A stretch of 64,000 nucleotides of DNA from Toxoplasma gondii ME49 (lineage: Eukaryota > Apicomplexa > Conoidasida > Eucoccidiorida > Sarcocystidae): assembly GCF_000006565.2 (NCBI RefSeq), contig NC_031471.1, positions 992,001-1,056,000 of the forward strand, read 5' to 3'. The first letter of the stretch is position 1, and the number at the start of each line of letters is the position of its first letter. The notes below the pieces were generated by a model. That model was not told the DNA's origin, did not search any database, and saw nothing but the letters and a program-made list of their open reading frames with translations. Shown piece after piece: positions 25,741-37,701 of this stretch. The position numbers and the translations under genes were made by a program.

Positions 25741-26922
25741 CAACGGATAGGTACCAAGACTAGAGCTGCCGCTGTGTGGCGCGTTGCTCTTTCGAATCTG
25801 CACCGCGGTGTCTTGAGTGACGGCAGAAAGTGTCACCAGAATTTCATTTGGTTCCTATACATCTGCTGCACCGTTATTTTTCCCTTCCAGTCGAAGTGAG
25901 GATACGCAAAGTCGAGGATAAATCGTCTTTTGGTGCTCGCCCGCCGAAAAAGAATTGCAAGGTTTTTCTGGATGGGCGAGGACGACGGTTTGCTGTATAC
26001 CGAGGAGGGGTTGCGCCGTACCTCCCTGTCTGCATTCCAGAGTACGTTTCGTGGACCGACGCCAAGCTGTTGTCCAGTCCTTCGTTGGAGATGCCCCAGG
26101 ATGGTTTATCTTTTACTATATGGAAACGTCAAAGCGGGCCTCCAATTGAAGTAAGGAAGCAATCCAGCTGAGAGGACGGTGGAGTTGCCTGCCACCCTCA
26201 CCTTTGGAGTCTCCGATGTCTCCCGCATTTCGGTCGCCCTCTCGTTCTCCAGATTTCCTGTCCAGTGCGCGTCTCCCTCAAGGAGTACTTGTTCACATGT
26301 GCCGCGTGAAATCTTTCTTTGTGGCATCTTGGACCTGTTTAAAACATTGTGTCGTCTTCGAATTGGATCTGTTTTGGCTATTGATGTTTTGTGTATGGGA
26401 TAGTAGACTCTGCTTGCCGCCACGCGTTCCGCAAGTTTTCCCTCTCGCAACCTGCTTGGCCATCAGCCGTTAGAAACCTGCTGGCAACTGAGATAAGCGA
26501 ATAAATCTCTAGAGTTACTAACGGTCAGCATTGCTGCATGCGTTGTTTGCGTGGAGTGTCCGCAGTCTTTCGGTTTTTTTCGCTTTCCAACGCCGTTCTT
26601 CGGTAACTTCCGGCTGCCCGGGTGGCTGTGCCACGTTTTCGATGCGTGTTTCTTCTTGGTCCCCATCGATGAAATCCTCAGTGTACGACCTCAGCCACGC
26701 TTCGCAAGCGAATCTGCTGAGCTGTGTGAAATTTTGTTCCGGCAGAAAGCTCCACGGCACTTGACGAGTTTTTTGGCACATGAGCGCAGTGTAGTCACCC
26801 CGCCTTTCTTAAGGAAAGCTGTAGCACAGCTAAGAAGCGGTAGTACGACGTATTCTTCCATTGTGGCGTTCTTGGCAGGGCTGGTTCTTCTAGTAGTGCT
26901 AGCTGGTTCACTGTTGCCATAA
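25741..26922 (+). CDS. Tentative multi-exon protein with C-terminal membrane or GPI tail
   Basis: Three pieces agree in phase: 25741-25807 (acceptor CCTTCACAG, weak donor CG|GTGTCT), 25891-26150 (strong acceptor TTTTTCCCTTCCAG, donor GAA|GTAAGG) and 26566-26922 (acceptor TGTCCGCAG, stop TAA). The middle exon is the best supported. It contains KKNCKVFLDGRGRRF and VCIPEYVSW, so one cysteine pair is likely. The last piece ends in a strong hydrophobic stretch (SIVAFLAGLVLLVVLAG) directly before the stop, as in GPI-anchored or tail-anchored proteins. No start exon with a signal peptide was found, and an extra exon may lie between 26150 and 26566. I do not recognise the family. It may be a decayed surface-protein gene. 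Confidence 0.35.
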
Positions 26923-27034
26923 CCTCTCGCAAGGCTGTTCTACTCGGTCACGCTAGGTGATTATTCATATACGTCTGGTTTTGGTTTTTTGGACTTTATT
27001 GCGCCCACGTAACTGAATCCTCTCTGCCGTCACC

Positions 27035-28963
27035 ATGGCATGCGACCGTCTCGCCGCTATGTTGCCTTCCCAACGTCGGGGTCTGTGTTGTCGTGGAAGA
27101 AATGCACTCTTATTTTTTGCTCTATTTTGTTTTGCCGTTTGCCTTCTCGGGCATCAAGGGCCGAGCTCAGTCTGTTTCGTTGTTTCCGCTTCCGACGGAT
27201 CGGCGGAGGGTGGCCAAGGGCCATCCAATGTGGGAGGTTCTGATGCTCAAGGCGGAGGGTTTAGTTTTGCCTCGCTTTTGAGTATGGCGCCTAATAGTGA
27301 GACACTTCAACAGATTCTCGGTGACTTTAGCAAGCAAGCGGCGGAATTTCTGAAGGGTAACAAGGCCCTCGAGAAGCTAGACATCGGGCCACTCCAGGAT
27401 AATTTGGAACGCATAACTACACTGCTGGGGATGAAACCCGACCTCCGAAAAATTATCGTGTCAAATCGCCGCCACCTGGAAGTCCTTTACATGCCGATAT
27501 ATACGTTTGCGCAGCAACGTGCCCTCGAAAGGAATCCGGAGGCTGACGACAGTGCCCTTTCTGTCGTCCTGCAAGATCCACACATGGCCAAGTACGTGTT
27601 TTTCACATGTGTCATACTGGTGGATTATTCGCAGCAGTCGATGTGTTCAGACGGCACTGGATGCAAGAGAACTTCAGGATGCCTCGTGAATGTAGTGGCT
27701 ATAGGGACACGTGACAGATTAATTCAAGTTTCAGGCCGTCTGAGGAATTAGTCTCGAATGACATCGCTAACAGCTAACTCTCCCCCTGCCGAGAGAGTTT
27801 CTCAGTGTATGCTGCAGCCACCCCCTTCGTCGTTTTGTATACGATGTAACTCGACCGCGTAATCATTTACGTTCTCGGAGAGCATATGTGTTCTCTCGGT
27901 GTAACCGTTCCCTGTAAACGGCGCGTTGTCGTACTATTGTAACGTACCGTCTGCATAACGAACAACGCGACAGACAGGAAGCTTACCCGTCCGTATGACG
28001 CGATGGCTTTGAGGTAAAGTGCGTTCTGTTTTCATGTTCAATCTCGGCTGTGTTTTTTCGCATGCCTTGAACAGGTTCGTTGCAAAGTACGTGGATTTGG
28101 AGCCCTCGCGGACTATGTCAACAGCACCAAAGCAACTGGACGGTTTCGTGCAGCAAATTCAAGACCTTCGAAAATATGTACTCACTGACGGACCGGTTGT
28201 TTTTTCTCTCATTTCTCGACTCGACGCGGTCGTGTCTGCTTTCTTGCAGTACACTCAGACGATGTTCTCGTCGGTCGCCCGCTACATAAGTTTGACTGAC
28301 CGTTTTGCAAAGAATAAAAGAGCGCTTTTCTTTTTCGGAAAGTACACGCTTCCCAAACTACTGGAGGTGTTCTTCATCATCAATAGCATTGAGGCGCAGC
28401 TACTGAGAAGGATTCAGTTGCTTGAGAATCCGGACGATGCGAAGCGTCTGCGATTTCAACTTCGGGGCCTGGTGACGAAAACCGACGAAGCCGTCGCCAG
28501 TCTTTATGACTTGTCCAAGGGCTGCCTTATTGGATGCTCCGCATCCTTTCAGATTGAGTATGCGAGCTGCGTGAAAAGTTATGAAGAAGGAGAGCGAGTT
28601 GAAATTGCTTTCCGTCGATTTACTTCCAGTCCACCTCATGAGGGCATGACTCTCCCGTCTTCAGCAGCGGCCACTGGGGAGCCGAATGGCGCGTTGCCTG
28701 CTGACGCGCTTGATGCGTCTCAGTACTTGCAAGTCATTCAGGATCAGGTCCAGGAAGAACAGCAGCAGAAGCGACGCGAACCGGTCAGTAAGCCAGATGG
28801 GGCTGCCTTTGGTGTCGATTCGGAGGGTGCAACTCTTGGTGCCGGGCTTGCGATTGAAGAAGTCGCTTCGACTGTTTCTCCAGTGACGACGACCGCCACA
28901 AATGGTCCCGTAGATGATCAGTCGGGTCGTGCTGCTGCTCGTGACTTGCTCAACTCGTACTAA
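27035..28963 (+). CDS. Secreted, mostly helical protein of unknown function
   Basis: Two exons, 27035-27591 and 28075-28963, with donor AA|GTACGT, acceptor TTGAACAG and phase 2, encode 481 residues. The ATG lies in ACCATGG context. Residues about 22-50 form a signal peptide or anchor (ALLFFALFCFAVCLLG). A Gly/Ser-rich linker follows, then a long helix-rich body of about 270 residues with few cysteines, and an Ala/Thr/Gln-rich tail ending DLLNSY. This is typical of coccidian rhoptry or dense-granule proteins, but no family motif is visible. Exon 1 stays open to 27751, giving an intron-retained alternative of 238 aa. A second route through a small exon ending at 28013 (CTTTGAG|GTAAAG) also keeps frame but needs a 61-nt intron. 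The 484-nt intron model is preferred. Confidence 0.72.
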
Positions 28964-29559
28964 CGGATTATTGAAGGGGAGCTGTGGTGTGTGGTTTGTT
29001 CGATTAAGTGGGTTCGATTGAGTAATTCAGTGTGATGCCTGGCGGTCAGGAGGTGTTTTCCTTGACAGCCTCGCAAAATCAAGGCCATGTATTGAAGCAT
29101 AGCCGATCAATGATGAACAGAGAATAAGGCAGCAAAGAACGCGGAGCGTTTCTTAAGGGCGGTATTCTGATGTGGCGTTTACCCGACCGAAGGCGTTTCT
29201 TGGATTTCACAAGAGTGAGGACAATTATCCCAGACACTTATTCGCAGCGTTGCTGTTCAAAACTGTGTGGGAAGGACTGCTGGCCTCCGCGAAAACTGAG
29301 GTGATGCTAAGGGCAGCCATTGCGGGCGGATGGTGTACAGTTTCAGTTCTACGTTATTGTGCCGTTCGCGCGGTGCGGGTTCGTGTGGTATGGTAGAGAC
29401 AACAAGGCGTAGTCAATCGCGCGCGAGTGTGTGCATGTGCCGCCTTTTATAGTACCACTTCTTCGCCATACTTGATTAAATACGTGCATGGACAACGTCG
29501 TGGAGATGGTTGGTCATGTATTTTTAACACCGTTCAACACCCGATTTGTTTGTATCCAG
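28964..29559. other. Gap between secreted protein and Cys-rich model
   Basis: Likely 3' UTR of the secreted gene, then unassigned DNA. A plus-strand frame at 29172-29396 is open and could hold an upstream exon of the next model, but no clean splice boundaries tie it in. Confidence 0.4.
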
Positions 29560-31021
29560 CATTGCAACGTGTGAAGAGAGGGCGACGCCGCTGGAGCTGT
29601 ATGGTGGTCTGAATGAAACCCCATCGCCCGTAGAATTCTTGTGGCCGGTGGAGGCGGAACCTCGCTGCTGCTCTATGACCGTTACGTGGTTGCGGTTGCG
29701 CCCAGGGGACGGAGTTGCTTTCGCTTGTCGTTTGGACCTGGTCCGTCCTGGTGTGGTGTGTCCCAAGTGCCTGCCAGCTAGCCATTTATTGGTGCGAATG
29801 GAATGGTGCTGTCCGTCATGTGGTGAGCTAGGCCCTACTGTTAAAGGCCTTAAAGGCGAATGAGCCCGTTACCGTCGTACACGATCACTGTTGAGGAGTG
29901 ACGTTGGTGGCATCGTGGGGATATGCAGTACTTCGTCATTGTTGTGTTGAGGTGACGCCGGTACTGACAAGCCTTTACCAAATGACTGCAGGCGTTGGTG
30001 GTAGACGCTCTCTGTGTTGTGCTTTCGTCGGGACGTAGGGCGCCACCACTGGCGACGGATAAGTATGACCGGTAATTTTCGTGGTGCAATATCAAAAGAA
30101 CGTGTATTTCATTCTTATGCAGGGTACAGGGGATGGGAAACGGCAATTAAAGGAACAGACAATCCCTTTACAAAATATAATTACACGTCAGTAAACTTCT
30201 TTGTGGCGTTGCTCGCTATCTGTGTCTAGTTACCCAGGTTTGTGGGTCCGACGCAAGCGTGCTGTAGAAATGCTTCCGCATGTCCAATTTAACACTTTTT
30301 TGGTAGCAGCCCCGAACGTACTTGCGTAATGGTATTGTAGCCGCAAGTAAAACGCGCTGCCGAAATATACGGGGAGCGAGTACCCGAGTGTCAGGACGAG
30401 CTTCTCAAGAACCTAGGTGTGCAGTGGCTTACGTCTCAACGGCAGTCCGTGTAGTCAGTGTGCGTCTGTTGCAGCAAACGACACAGTAAAGGTATAATTG
30501 AATGTCTGCTAGCCCCGAACTCGTTTACATCGATCAACGACGTGGAGAAATGCAGTCAGGTTTGCCTAGAGGTGCCCTATATTGGGAGTATGTCACAGCG
30601 CGTGTACGTTCCGCCTTGGTAATGTTGCAAATACGTGAAAAAGCCTCTGTGGTATTCGGTAGCTAGGCAGTTTGTGGACTGGGAACAGGGGAAGTAACGA
30701 AATCAGTTGTCTGCAGAACTGCACCTCGCCCTGGTGGTCTTGAAGCTCTTCGCCACTGTTTACCCGAGGTGGACGCTCTCCTCGGTGTGTAAGCATGCGG
30801 AATTCGATAAGGTTTTGCCTCGGGAGTATATAAAACGATACAGAAATAATATTGAAAAGTGGACGTGTCCCTTTACACAACTAGAGGAGTCCAAACGGGG
30901 ATATCGGTCAAATTGCAGAAGTAAGAGGCGTGCATCACCGCCAAAATTTCACATCCCGTCTGTCAAGCGTACGAAAGGTGAAACACGACAATTATTTTTC
31001 GAAGCTAGCGCTGGCGCATAA
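29560..31021 (+). CDS. Tentative Cys-rich two-exon protein, 5' end missing
   Basis: Exon 29560-29822 has a good acceptor (TTTGTTTGTATCCAG) and donor (TGTG|GTGAGC). Exon 30717-31021 has acceptor TTGTCTGCAG, and the phases agree (a split GAA codon). The first exon carries clustered cysteines, including VCPKC and WCCPSC, which could form a small zinc ribbon (C-x2-C-x13-C-x2-C). The second gives a helical segment (LALVVLKLFATVYPRW, then LPREYIKRYRNNIEKW) and a basic tail before TAA at 31019. No initiator exon was located, so the N-terminus is unknown. I do not recognise the family. Phase agreement and two strong splice sites argue against chance; lack of a start argues for caution. Confidence 0.35.
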
Positions 31022-31727
31022 TGTGCCAACGTGGAGCCTTTGAGCTCTCGGCAAGAAGTTGGGCATCTCAAATCTGTGCCCGTGTCCTATCGTGCATCAA
31101 TAACAACCGTTATGTGGGCCCCCTCAAGGCCCAAGCCAGAAAAGTACGTTCAGCGGCGAAGTCCGTATATCGGATGGAGGAAGTGAGTGTCTCTAGAAGC
31201 AACCTGCGTTTCTCCTGTTCCCTCAAAATGCCGTGTTGTGGATTCCGATGCGTTTCTGGCTGTCTGACAACAGTGATTAAGAGAAAGCGGTTTGTTTCGA
31301 TTCAGAAGGGGTATTAGCTATTAAACAACCCCAAAAAGGAGTATTCAGTACTCGAGTGACCGGCATGCGTCACAGCGGTGTAGCGTTATAATGTGACTCA
31401 GGTCATATCGGCGGGATAATGTGTCCTCACCTCATGTACTCTAGACTTGTACGTAGCATAGTCCCGTTCGCCTGTTTGGACGGTCTCGTCTTCACTTGTA
31501 TGAGGGACTAACGAATGCCTGCCTCCACGTGATATAGAATGAGTGCAGCTTTTTGTCGGGGCGTCGACAGCAGGCTGCGAGATGTTTTACTGCCTGACTG
31601 GCCCGCCGTTGTGCTTCCTTTCGGGCACTGATCTGGAAAGCAGTTCTGCGAAGAGTCGTCTCTGAAAAAAGCAGTTTTTTCCCGAGTGACCGACAAGCAA
31701 CAACACTACTTGGAGCACCGGGGCGCG
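31022..31727. other. Gap upstream of the kelch gene
   Basis: No supported gene. It presumably holds the 3' end of the preceding tentative model and the promoter and leader of the kelch gene. A plus-strand frame at 31021-31317 has no supporting features. Confidence 0.4.
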
Positions 31728-33825
31728 ATGCTGACGTACATTAATTCTAGTTCAGGAACAATCTGCGCTTCCCACCTTCCTGCAAATGCCGCGCGATGGC
31801 GGTGGGCCAGACCGTTAATCGAAGGGGCGCTTCCACCCGCTCGTGGAGGGCACACTGCAACGCTAGTGTACGACCGGTTGTTCGTGTTTGGTGGCCACAG
31901 GTATGGGGGGGCGAAGGAAGGCTTTGTTTACTACAATGATCTTCACGTTCTTCATCTAAAGAAGAGCCAGTGGCTTGACTTGCCCAGGCACCGCGGGACA
32001 GCTCCCCTTCCACGATATGGCCATTCGGCAGTTCTTGTTGGTAGGCGTATCATCATTTTTGGTGGAAAGGGTGACAGAGACCGATACTTTTCTGATCTAC
32101 ATGCGCTGGATACGGTGACGCTCACGTGGTACCAGGGTCCTCAAGGCCAACCAGGTTGTCCATCCCCTCGCTTCGGTCACTCTTGTAACCTCGACGGTCC
32201 CTCCATGTACATATTTGGTGGCGTACGTGAAAAAGAGTTGAAAAATGATTTACTCTGCATGAACCTCCAGGATATGACCTGGAGTCAACCCGAAACAAGT
32301 GGAACTCCACCTTGTCCTCGATACGGTCATGCGAGCCTGGTTGTCGGACGACAGCTTATCGTTTGTGGTGGAATGCACCGAGTTCAAGTAAGTCATGTTC
32401 CCTTTGAAGGGAAGGACCAAAGCCTCATATGCCCATAAGTAGATTGGCGTTCTGTTCAGGAGTCTCAGAGTAACCCGCACGTGTTCACACACCACAAGGG
32501 GTAGAACCGCTAACGTGACGGTCGTTCATGGGCTTCGAGTCACCGTGAGTCAGAGAGTTCCAACTGTTGGTTGTACGGCTCACGGATTTCATCAGAACAA
32601 CGGACTACAAGTCAACTCCACCCTGTTCCTGCGCTGATTTCTCTAAAAATATACTATTACATCGTCAGTCTCGTCATCTGTCGATTGGGTAAACATATGT
32701 ATGTCACCCTCGCGCTGCCCCCCATCCACTGCCTTCTCATTCACACATGATAATACATGCTGAAATAGATACAAACTGACCATGTTTAGCACGGAAAACC
32801 GCACTGCCTCCCCCCCCCCCCCCAGTGTACGGGATTGGTCTGACTACTGAATGTACACTACCCAGAAATCATCTGTTGGGAGCAACTCGGCAGTCGGTCT
32901 GTGTTTTCAAGCATACAAGAATTTCAGTATGGCAGATACACATGCGTCATCGAACCACCGACGTTGACTACACCCGATCATGAGGAGCTCTACTGTGGCG
33001 ATGATCGTCTTGGGGGTGTCTCTGCGTCTACACGTCAACCATTCGGCCTTGACTGTCACAGAGCATCTTGTCAGAACAAGAGTGCGCCTTGCCGCACGTC
33101 TCCGAAGGGAGTGGTTTCGGGATTCCAACGTCGGAAAGCCCATTTACCCTTTACCGTGGGAGATCGCTTATTGACAGATATTCTCTTTAGCTACAACCCA
33201 GTTATATAATCGTAAGGCATTTTGCATGAAGTGGCCAAATCGAATGTTTGTTTGTCGTCCTGCTACACTAAAACAGCTGTGTCCGGCAGAACGCGATGCC
33301 TTGCTGGAGAAGGTTGAGCTCAAGGACTGGTACCTTATGGACCTCGCCGTCTTGGATATGGTGACTTTCACGTGGTATCGCGTCCGCACGCATGGCAACC
33401 CTCCTGCTCCACGATTTGGACACACGATGGCTGCTTTGAACGGCGATCTCGTCGTTTTCGGTGGCTGGGCTGGAGCTAATGCCCACTACGGCATGATTGC
33501 AAAACACATCCACCATTCTCAAGAAGAAGGCCAAGATGACAACCAAGTGCACGATCTGCCGCAGACGTTGTTGTCCTGTTTCAGTACTGCAACCATGACA
33601 TGGGAAACCTGCTCATCGTTTGGCAACGCACCAAAAGCGCGATACGGACATAGCTGCACTCAAGTCGGATCGAAGTTAATCATTTTCGGCGGCTGGGATA
33701 CATCTATTGCTCTCAATGACGTAGTGGTTCTTTGTGACTTGAAGGAGGAGCATTTCAATGACCTGCCAGCGTTCGAAGCAGACACAGCAGTGGCACCAGA
33801 TTGCCCAACTGGTACTGGCTCGTAA
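31728..33825 (+). CDS. Kelch-repeat beta-propeller protein
   Basis: Exon 31728-32387 has donor TTCAA|GTAAGT. It encodes four successive kelch motifs with the usual RxGH ... (V/I)FGG ... W pattern (ARGGHTATLVYDRLFVFGG, PRYGHSAVLVGRRIIIFGG, PRFGHSCNLDGPSMYIFGG, PRYGHASLVVGRQLIVCGG). The last exon, 33191-33825, has acceptor TTCTCTTTAG and adds two more (PRFGHTMAALNGDLVVFGG, ARYGHSCTQVGSKLIIFGG). A short middle exon is needed. The best phase-consistent choice is 32928-33015 (acceptor ATTTCAG, weak donor GG|GTGTCT), which gives 460 aa in total, but this exon is uncertain. Six blades fit a closed propeller acting as a protein-binding scaffold. No BTB or other partner domain is seen. An upstream exon cannot be excluded. 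Confidence 0.8.
32810..32823. repeat. Poly-C tract in kelch intron
   Basis: Fourteen consecutive C residues in the first intron of the kelch gene, about 100 bases before the tentative middle exon. Confidence 0.9.
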
Positions 33826-35094
33826 ACTACTGTCAGCAAACTCTGTTCCACCAGACCCTCTTTCCGGTGACAGAGGCCCCTCACAACTCTGCCTCCGAAT
33901 GAAAACAGTCTCTAGTGGAATACAAGCATCGGAGGCATCGGCTTGAATGGAATTCGCAGTCTGCAAGGGAAATGTGACGCCGCGGGAATGGGGAGAGCGT
34001 TAGTCTACACAATTTGCGGCGTCGTGAACAAAAAATTGACGGGCATCCCTTGCACCGGTCGTGCCCATTTGCCCATGTATCACGAGCACTCCGTCAACTG
34101 ATAAAGAGTGTCTCATGGGAAGGAAATCAGAATCGCATAAAAATAGGCATGCTTCGGTTCAGATGAATGATAGCTCCTGAAACCGACCCTATTGATAAGC
34201 TAGCACCTGCTTATAAGGTGAGGCGGTCGAACTTCCATGACAGTTCTGATATGGTAGGCAAAAAAATATGTTTTCATGCGCAAAGAGAACCTTAGAAAGC
34301 AGAACCGGGTTACGAGGCGGAGCAGCTGCAAGGGTTCAGCTCAACAGTCTATTTGATGATCTAGGGGGGCCAAAAGCGGTGCCGCCGAACCTTGGGATGT
34401 ATGGACCTTCGTGCCAAAAGTAGATAGCCATGGAAATGCCACGAGTCTCAATGGAGGATGGACACGCACGTTTGGGGCAAACTGCGAGGCAGAAATGGAG
34501 GAGCAACACAAGGAGAGGTGCTGGAAGCCCTCGCATCCTCTATTGTATCTGCAGCGTCAGGTGTCCTTCGTGATGATGGCTTTGCAGTATTGGGTTCTCA
34601 GTACTCACTACTACTTTACGTCACCACTGAAGCCGCAGAAGTCTAAATAGAGGAACACAGGTTTCCCCTGTTTTCAGGAACGTGCGGCGGTACATGCAGT
34701 GGAAACCTGATGGCTACTCTATGCGTAGTGCGTTTCTTGTCACGCAGTGTTCGTGCGACTGTCCGCCTGCGGTGCACGCGGCAGTTGACGACACTCGAGG
34801 CAAGAAATTGCTTCCCCCACTGAAAAGGATTATGATTATTGGTGGGGAAGTAGGAGGATAAATCAGCGTATTGCTCTCGACTTCTGGTGATTGACCTTGT
34901 GGTCTGTTTCTCGAAAGGTCCCAAGTCGGGGCGTCTAGATTCTCTCGCCCACTCTCTCCCTCCTCCGCCACAGAAGCGCACATAAAACAAACTGAATGGC
35001 AGATGAAGAATTCATATTAAGAAAAATCTATGCGATTACCCATGACAATGACGACGACGAAACAGAAAATTTACCAGGCTAAAGCGAAAAGCGA
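33826..35094. other. Intergenic between kelch gene and tRNA
   Basis: No supported gene. Frames are short, lack splice context and do not resemble known proteins. The first part is probably kelch 3' UTR. Confidence 0.5.
35087..35090 (-). terminator. RNA polymerase III T-run after tRNA-Ser
   Basis: TTTT on the transcribed sense strand, four bases after the mature 3' end, is the usual minimal Pol III stop. It supports an active tRNA gene. Confidence 0.7.
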
Positions 35095-35176
35095 CGACGG
35101 CGGCAGGATTCGAACCTGCGCAGGCAGAGCCTAATGGATTTCGAGTCCATCTCCTTAACCACTCGGACACACCGCC
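35095..35176 (-). tRNA. tRNA-Ser (anticodon CGA)
   Basis: The minus strand reads as an 82-nt class II tRNA without intron. The acceptor stem GGCGGTG pairs with CGCCGTC (two G-U pairs) and the discriminator is G. The D-loop contains TCCGAGTGGTTAAGG. The anticodon loop CTCGAAA is closed by ATGGA/TCCAT. A long variable arm is typical of tRNA-Ser, and the T arm is GCAGG-TTCGAAT-CCTGC. The anticodon CGA (35141-35143) reads UCG. Internal A and B boxes are present. Confidence 0.96.
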
Positions 35177-37701
35177 TGACATGCAAGCGTAGCCTGCTGC
35201 ACACAATTTCGCTCATTCAAGCGTTTACTTACTAGTTGAAAGATGGAGGCAATAGACAATTGAACGTGCACAAAAACGCATATCAACAGAAATGTAAAGG
35301 TAACGCTACCGTTCGGCAATTTTGGTGACCATGCAGTTCCAGATGATTCAATCGTGTAGATACGGTTGCCAGAAGTGGAAGGACTCGCCTAGCCCTTGAA
35401 CCACGGACCTGGGGATTTCGCAAGGCTCGAATCTTGTTCAACAGCTTAGATCTTCAACGTCAGCAGCAACGTGAATGGGTGCACAAGCATCGCCTGTCTT
35501 CAGGTGGCGACTATTTTTTGCTTGTAGTGCATAATGTTTCATCGGCTGCGAGTCAGCAGCTAGAAAAATTATGTGGCCGTTCTACTCACACAAGTATGGA
35601 AACCAGCAGCGGCCAGTTGATTTCAGTCATTCAAATGGTCCGTCACATACATACGGGATCCATGGAACACGTCTGCACAGATGTGTTTTTTTTTGCAGTG
35701 CTCCCTAAAAAGAGTGGTTCCCTTCCGTCTGATTTTTTTCTCCAGGTGGGACCGTATGTATCGTCACTGAAGTGAACGCAGACGTGTATGCACACATCTC
35801 GTCACCACAGCTACGAACCCATGTTTCAGCAAGAACCCGTGGGAGCCTTGAGGTGGCGCAGGTAGAGGCCAAAATCAGCTGATGATACAAAAGCATTTTC
35901 CTGCAGAGTGGTAGTCGTCGCAGCGATGCGTTTCGAACAAAAAGACGCGATGCTGCTTGCAAGTCGCCTGACCAATACCACACTTTTTCACCCTGGCCGC
36001 TTAGAGGAAACTACGCCTCTGATGTAATATTGAACATCGTTTTTTGTGTTACCACTTCTATCCATCCCCCAAAGCTGCTTATTAGCACTGTGGTAAGAGA
36101 TGACATTTGTTTTGGCAGAACCCCCTAAGTGAGCTAGTGGACACACGGTTGATTCATAACCTATGACTGTAAATCTTGGCAAACGGCTATTTAATCGGAT
36201 GCCCCCCATACCTCACTAATCGAAGCCCAATGTGTGGATTCCCGTGGGAGGCTAATCTCGGGTCAGCTTGCCCATCCAGACCAATGTACACCAGAGTCAC
36301 AACTGCATTGCTTGGAGAAACATGGAATGGTGTTACTGTTCAAAATGTATAATTCCTTAGTTTGTATGGTGTCCCGAAAAACCAAGGGATCTACTAAGAC
36401 GGGCGACAGATCCACATATCTTACCTGTATAGGATTGTTAATCAACTCGACAATATTGAAAAGGGTAAAGTTTCTTCGAACTCGACTTTATCAAGCCCCC
36501 ATCAACACAGCACATCCTTCCAACTGTTGTTCGACATACGTGACAAGTTTAAGCTGTAGTCTCCCAGGGGAACAAGCACACTTACGCCTTTAGACAGACA
36601 CCATGGAATGGACAAACACGAGAGACCAACTGCCTACGTCGACAGAATCTATGCCTCTCTTGCAACAACCCAAAATCCTGCACTTCAAAGACTGCAAACA
36701 GGACAGGAAAGCTGCTTTAATCTGGCAATGTCTCTGACTTCGAAAAAAATATACAGGGATCCTTGCTACCGGATGACTACCAGGTTTGCCTTTTCAAATG
36801 CTCTCATCCGTGACGGCTTCAGAGGCAGTCACTAGGAGAGCCCGGCAAACAACGCTAGAAAACAAATATAGTCGCTAAGAAAAAAGGGAAGTCATCTCAG
36901 AAATCCTGCAGAATCCAGCAAGAGCTTGCTTTCCCGCATGGCCTGTTCCCCCGCACAACTCTCAGACACTTACCCTACCCAAAACGCTTTTCTCCATTCA
37001 TCTCACAGCTATCATGAATTAATAGAGACCTTCAAAATACTCATAGGATATGGATCCTCTACATTTCCCTCTTACGCAGACACACTAAAACGATGCCGTG
37101 CGGAGCGTTCCACCCTTCTGAACACTCCGCCGTCTCCCTGCTCCGACGTCGTACAGAGATATTTCCCAATTCGAATCAAGAAACAATTCCACTAAATATG
37201 TGGTAATGGGATGCATATCCCCACGTATCCCCACCAGCCGATTTTGCCTCGGCAAGCCGGAAAACGGTAATTATTTTGCTTCTTTAGCAGTTCCTTTAGC
37301 GGAAAGATGACATGGCAGTGTTCAAACGTTTCACATGCTTCCAGAAAACCATCATTCTTCCTGCCGAAAACAACATTGGCAGCTTTTCAACGAACCCCAT
37401 GTTGTTATCCCAGCATTGTTTCATCGAGAGCTGTCCCTGGCCGGTAGTCAGCCACCTTGCACACTCGACAGCAACGACTTTATGTAGCTTAGGCACTACA
37501 CAGTATGTCTGTTTCCTTCATTGAGCAGCAGCTTTTGGCAGAAAAGAAGTGCTCCATCGCTCTGCACTCATTGAGGTTCAGATATCACTGCTAGTTCTTG
37601 TGGTAACGTCGCCGAGGCTCCTGCTAGACAAATGACCCTTCCAAATCCATGTATTTACATATAGTCACGATTTTAGGCTGTAATCGCAAAGCGTCGTATC
37701 T
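35177..37701. other. Intergenic DNA, no supported gene
   Basis: Only short frames in relatively AT-rich sequence, with no splice-consistent chains. The right end should contain the 3' UTR of the minus-strand gene that stops at 37702. Confidence 0.55.
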
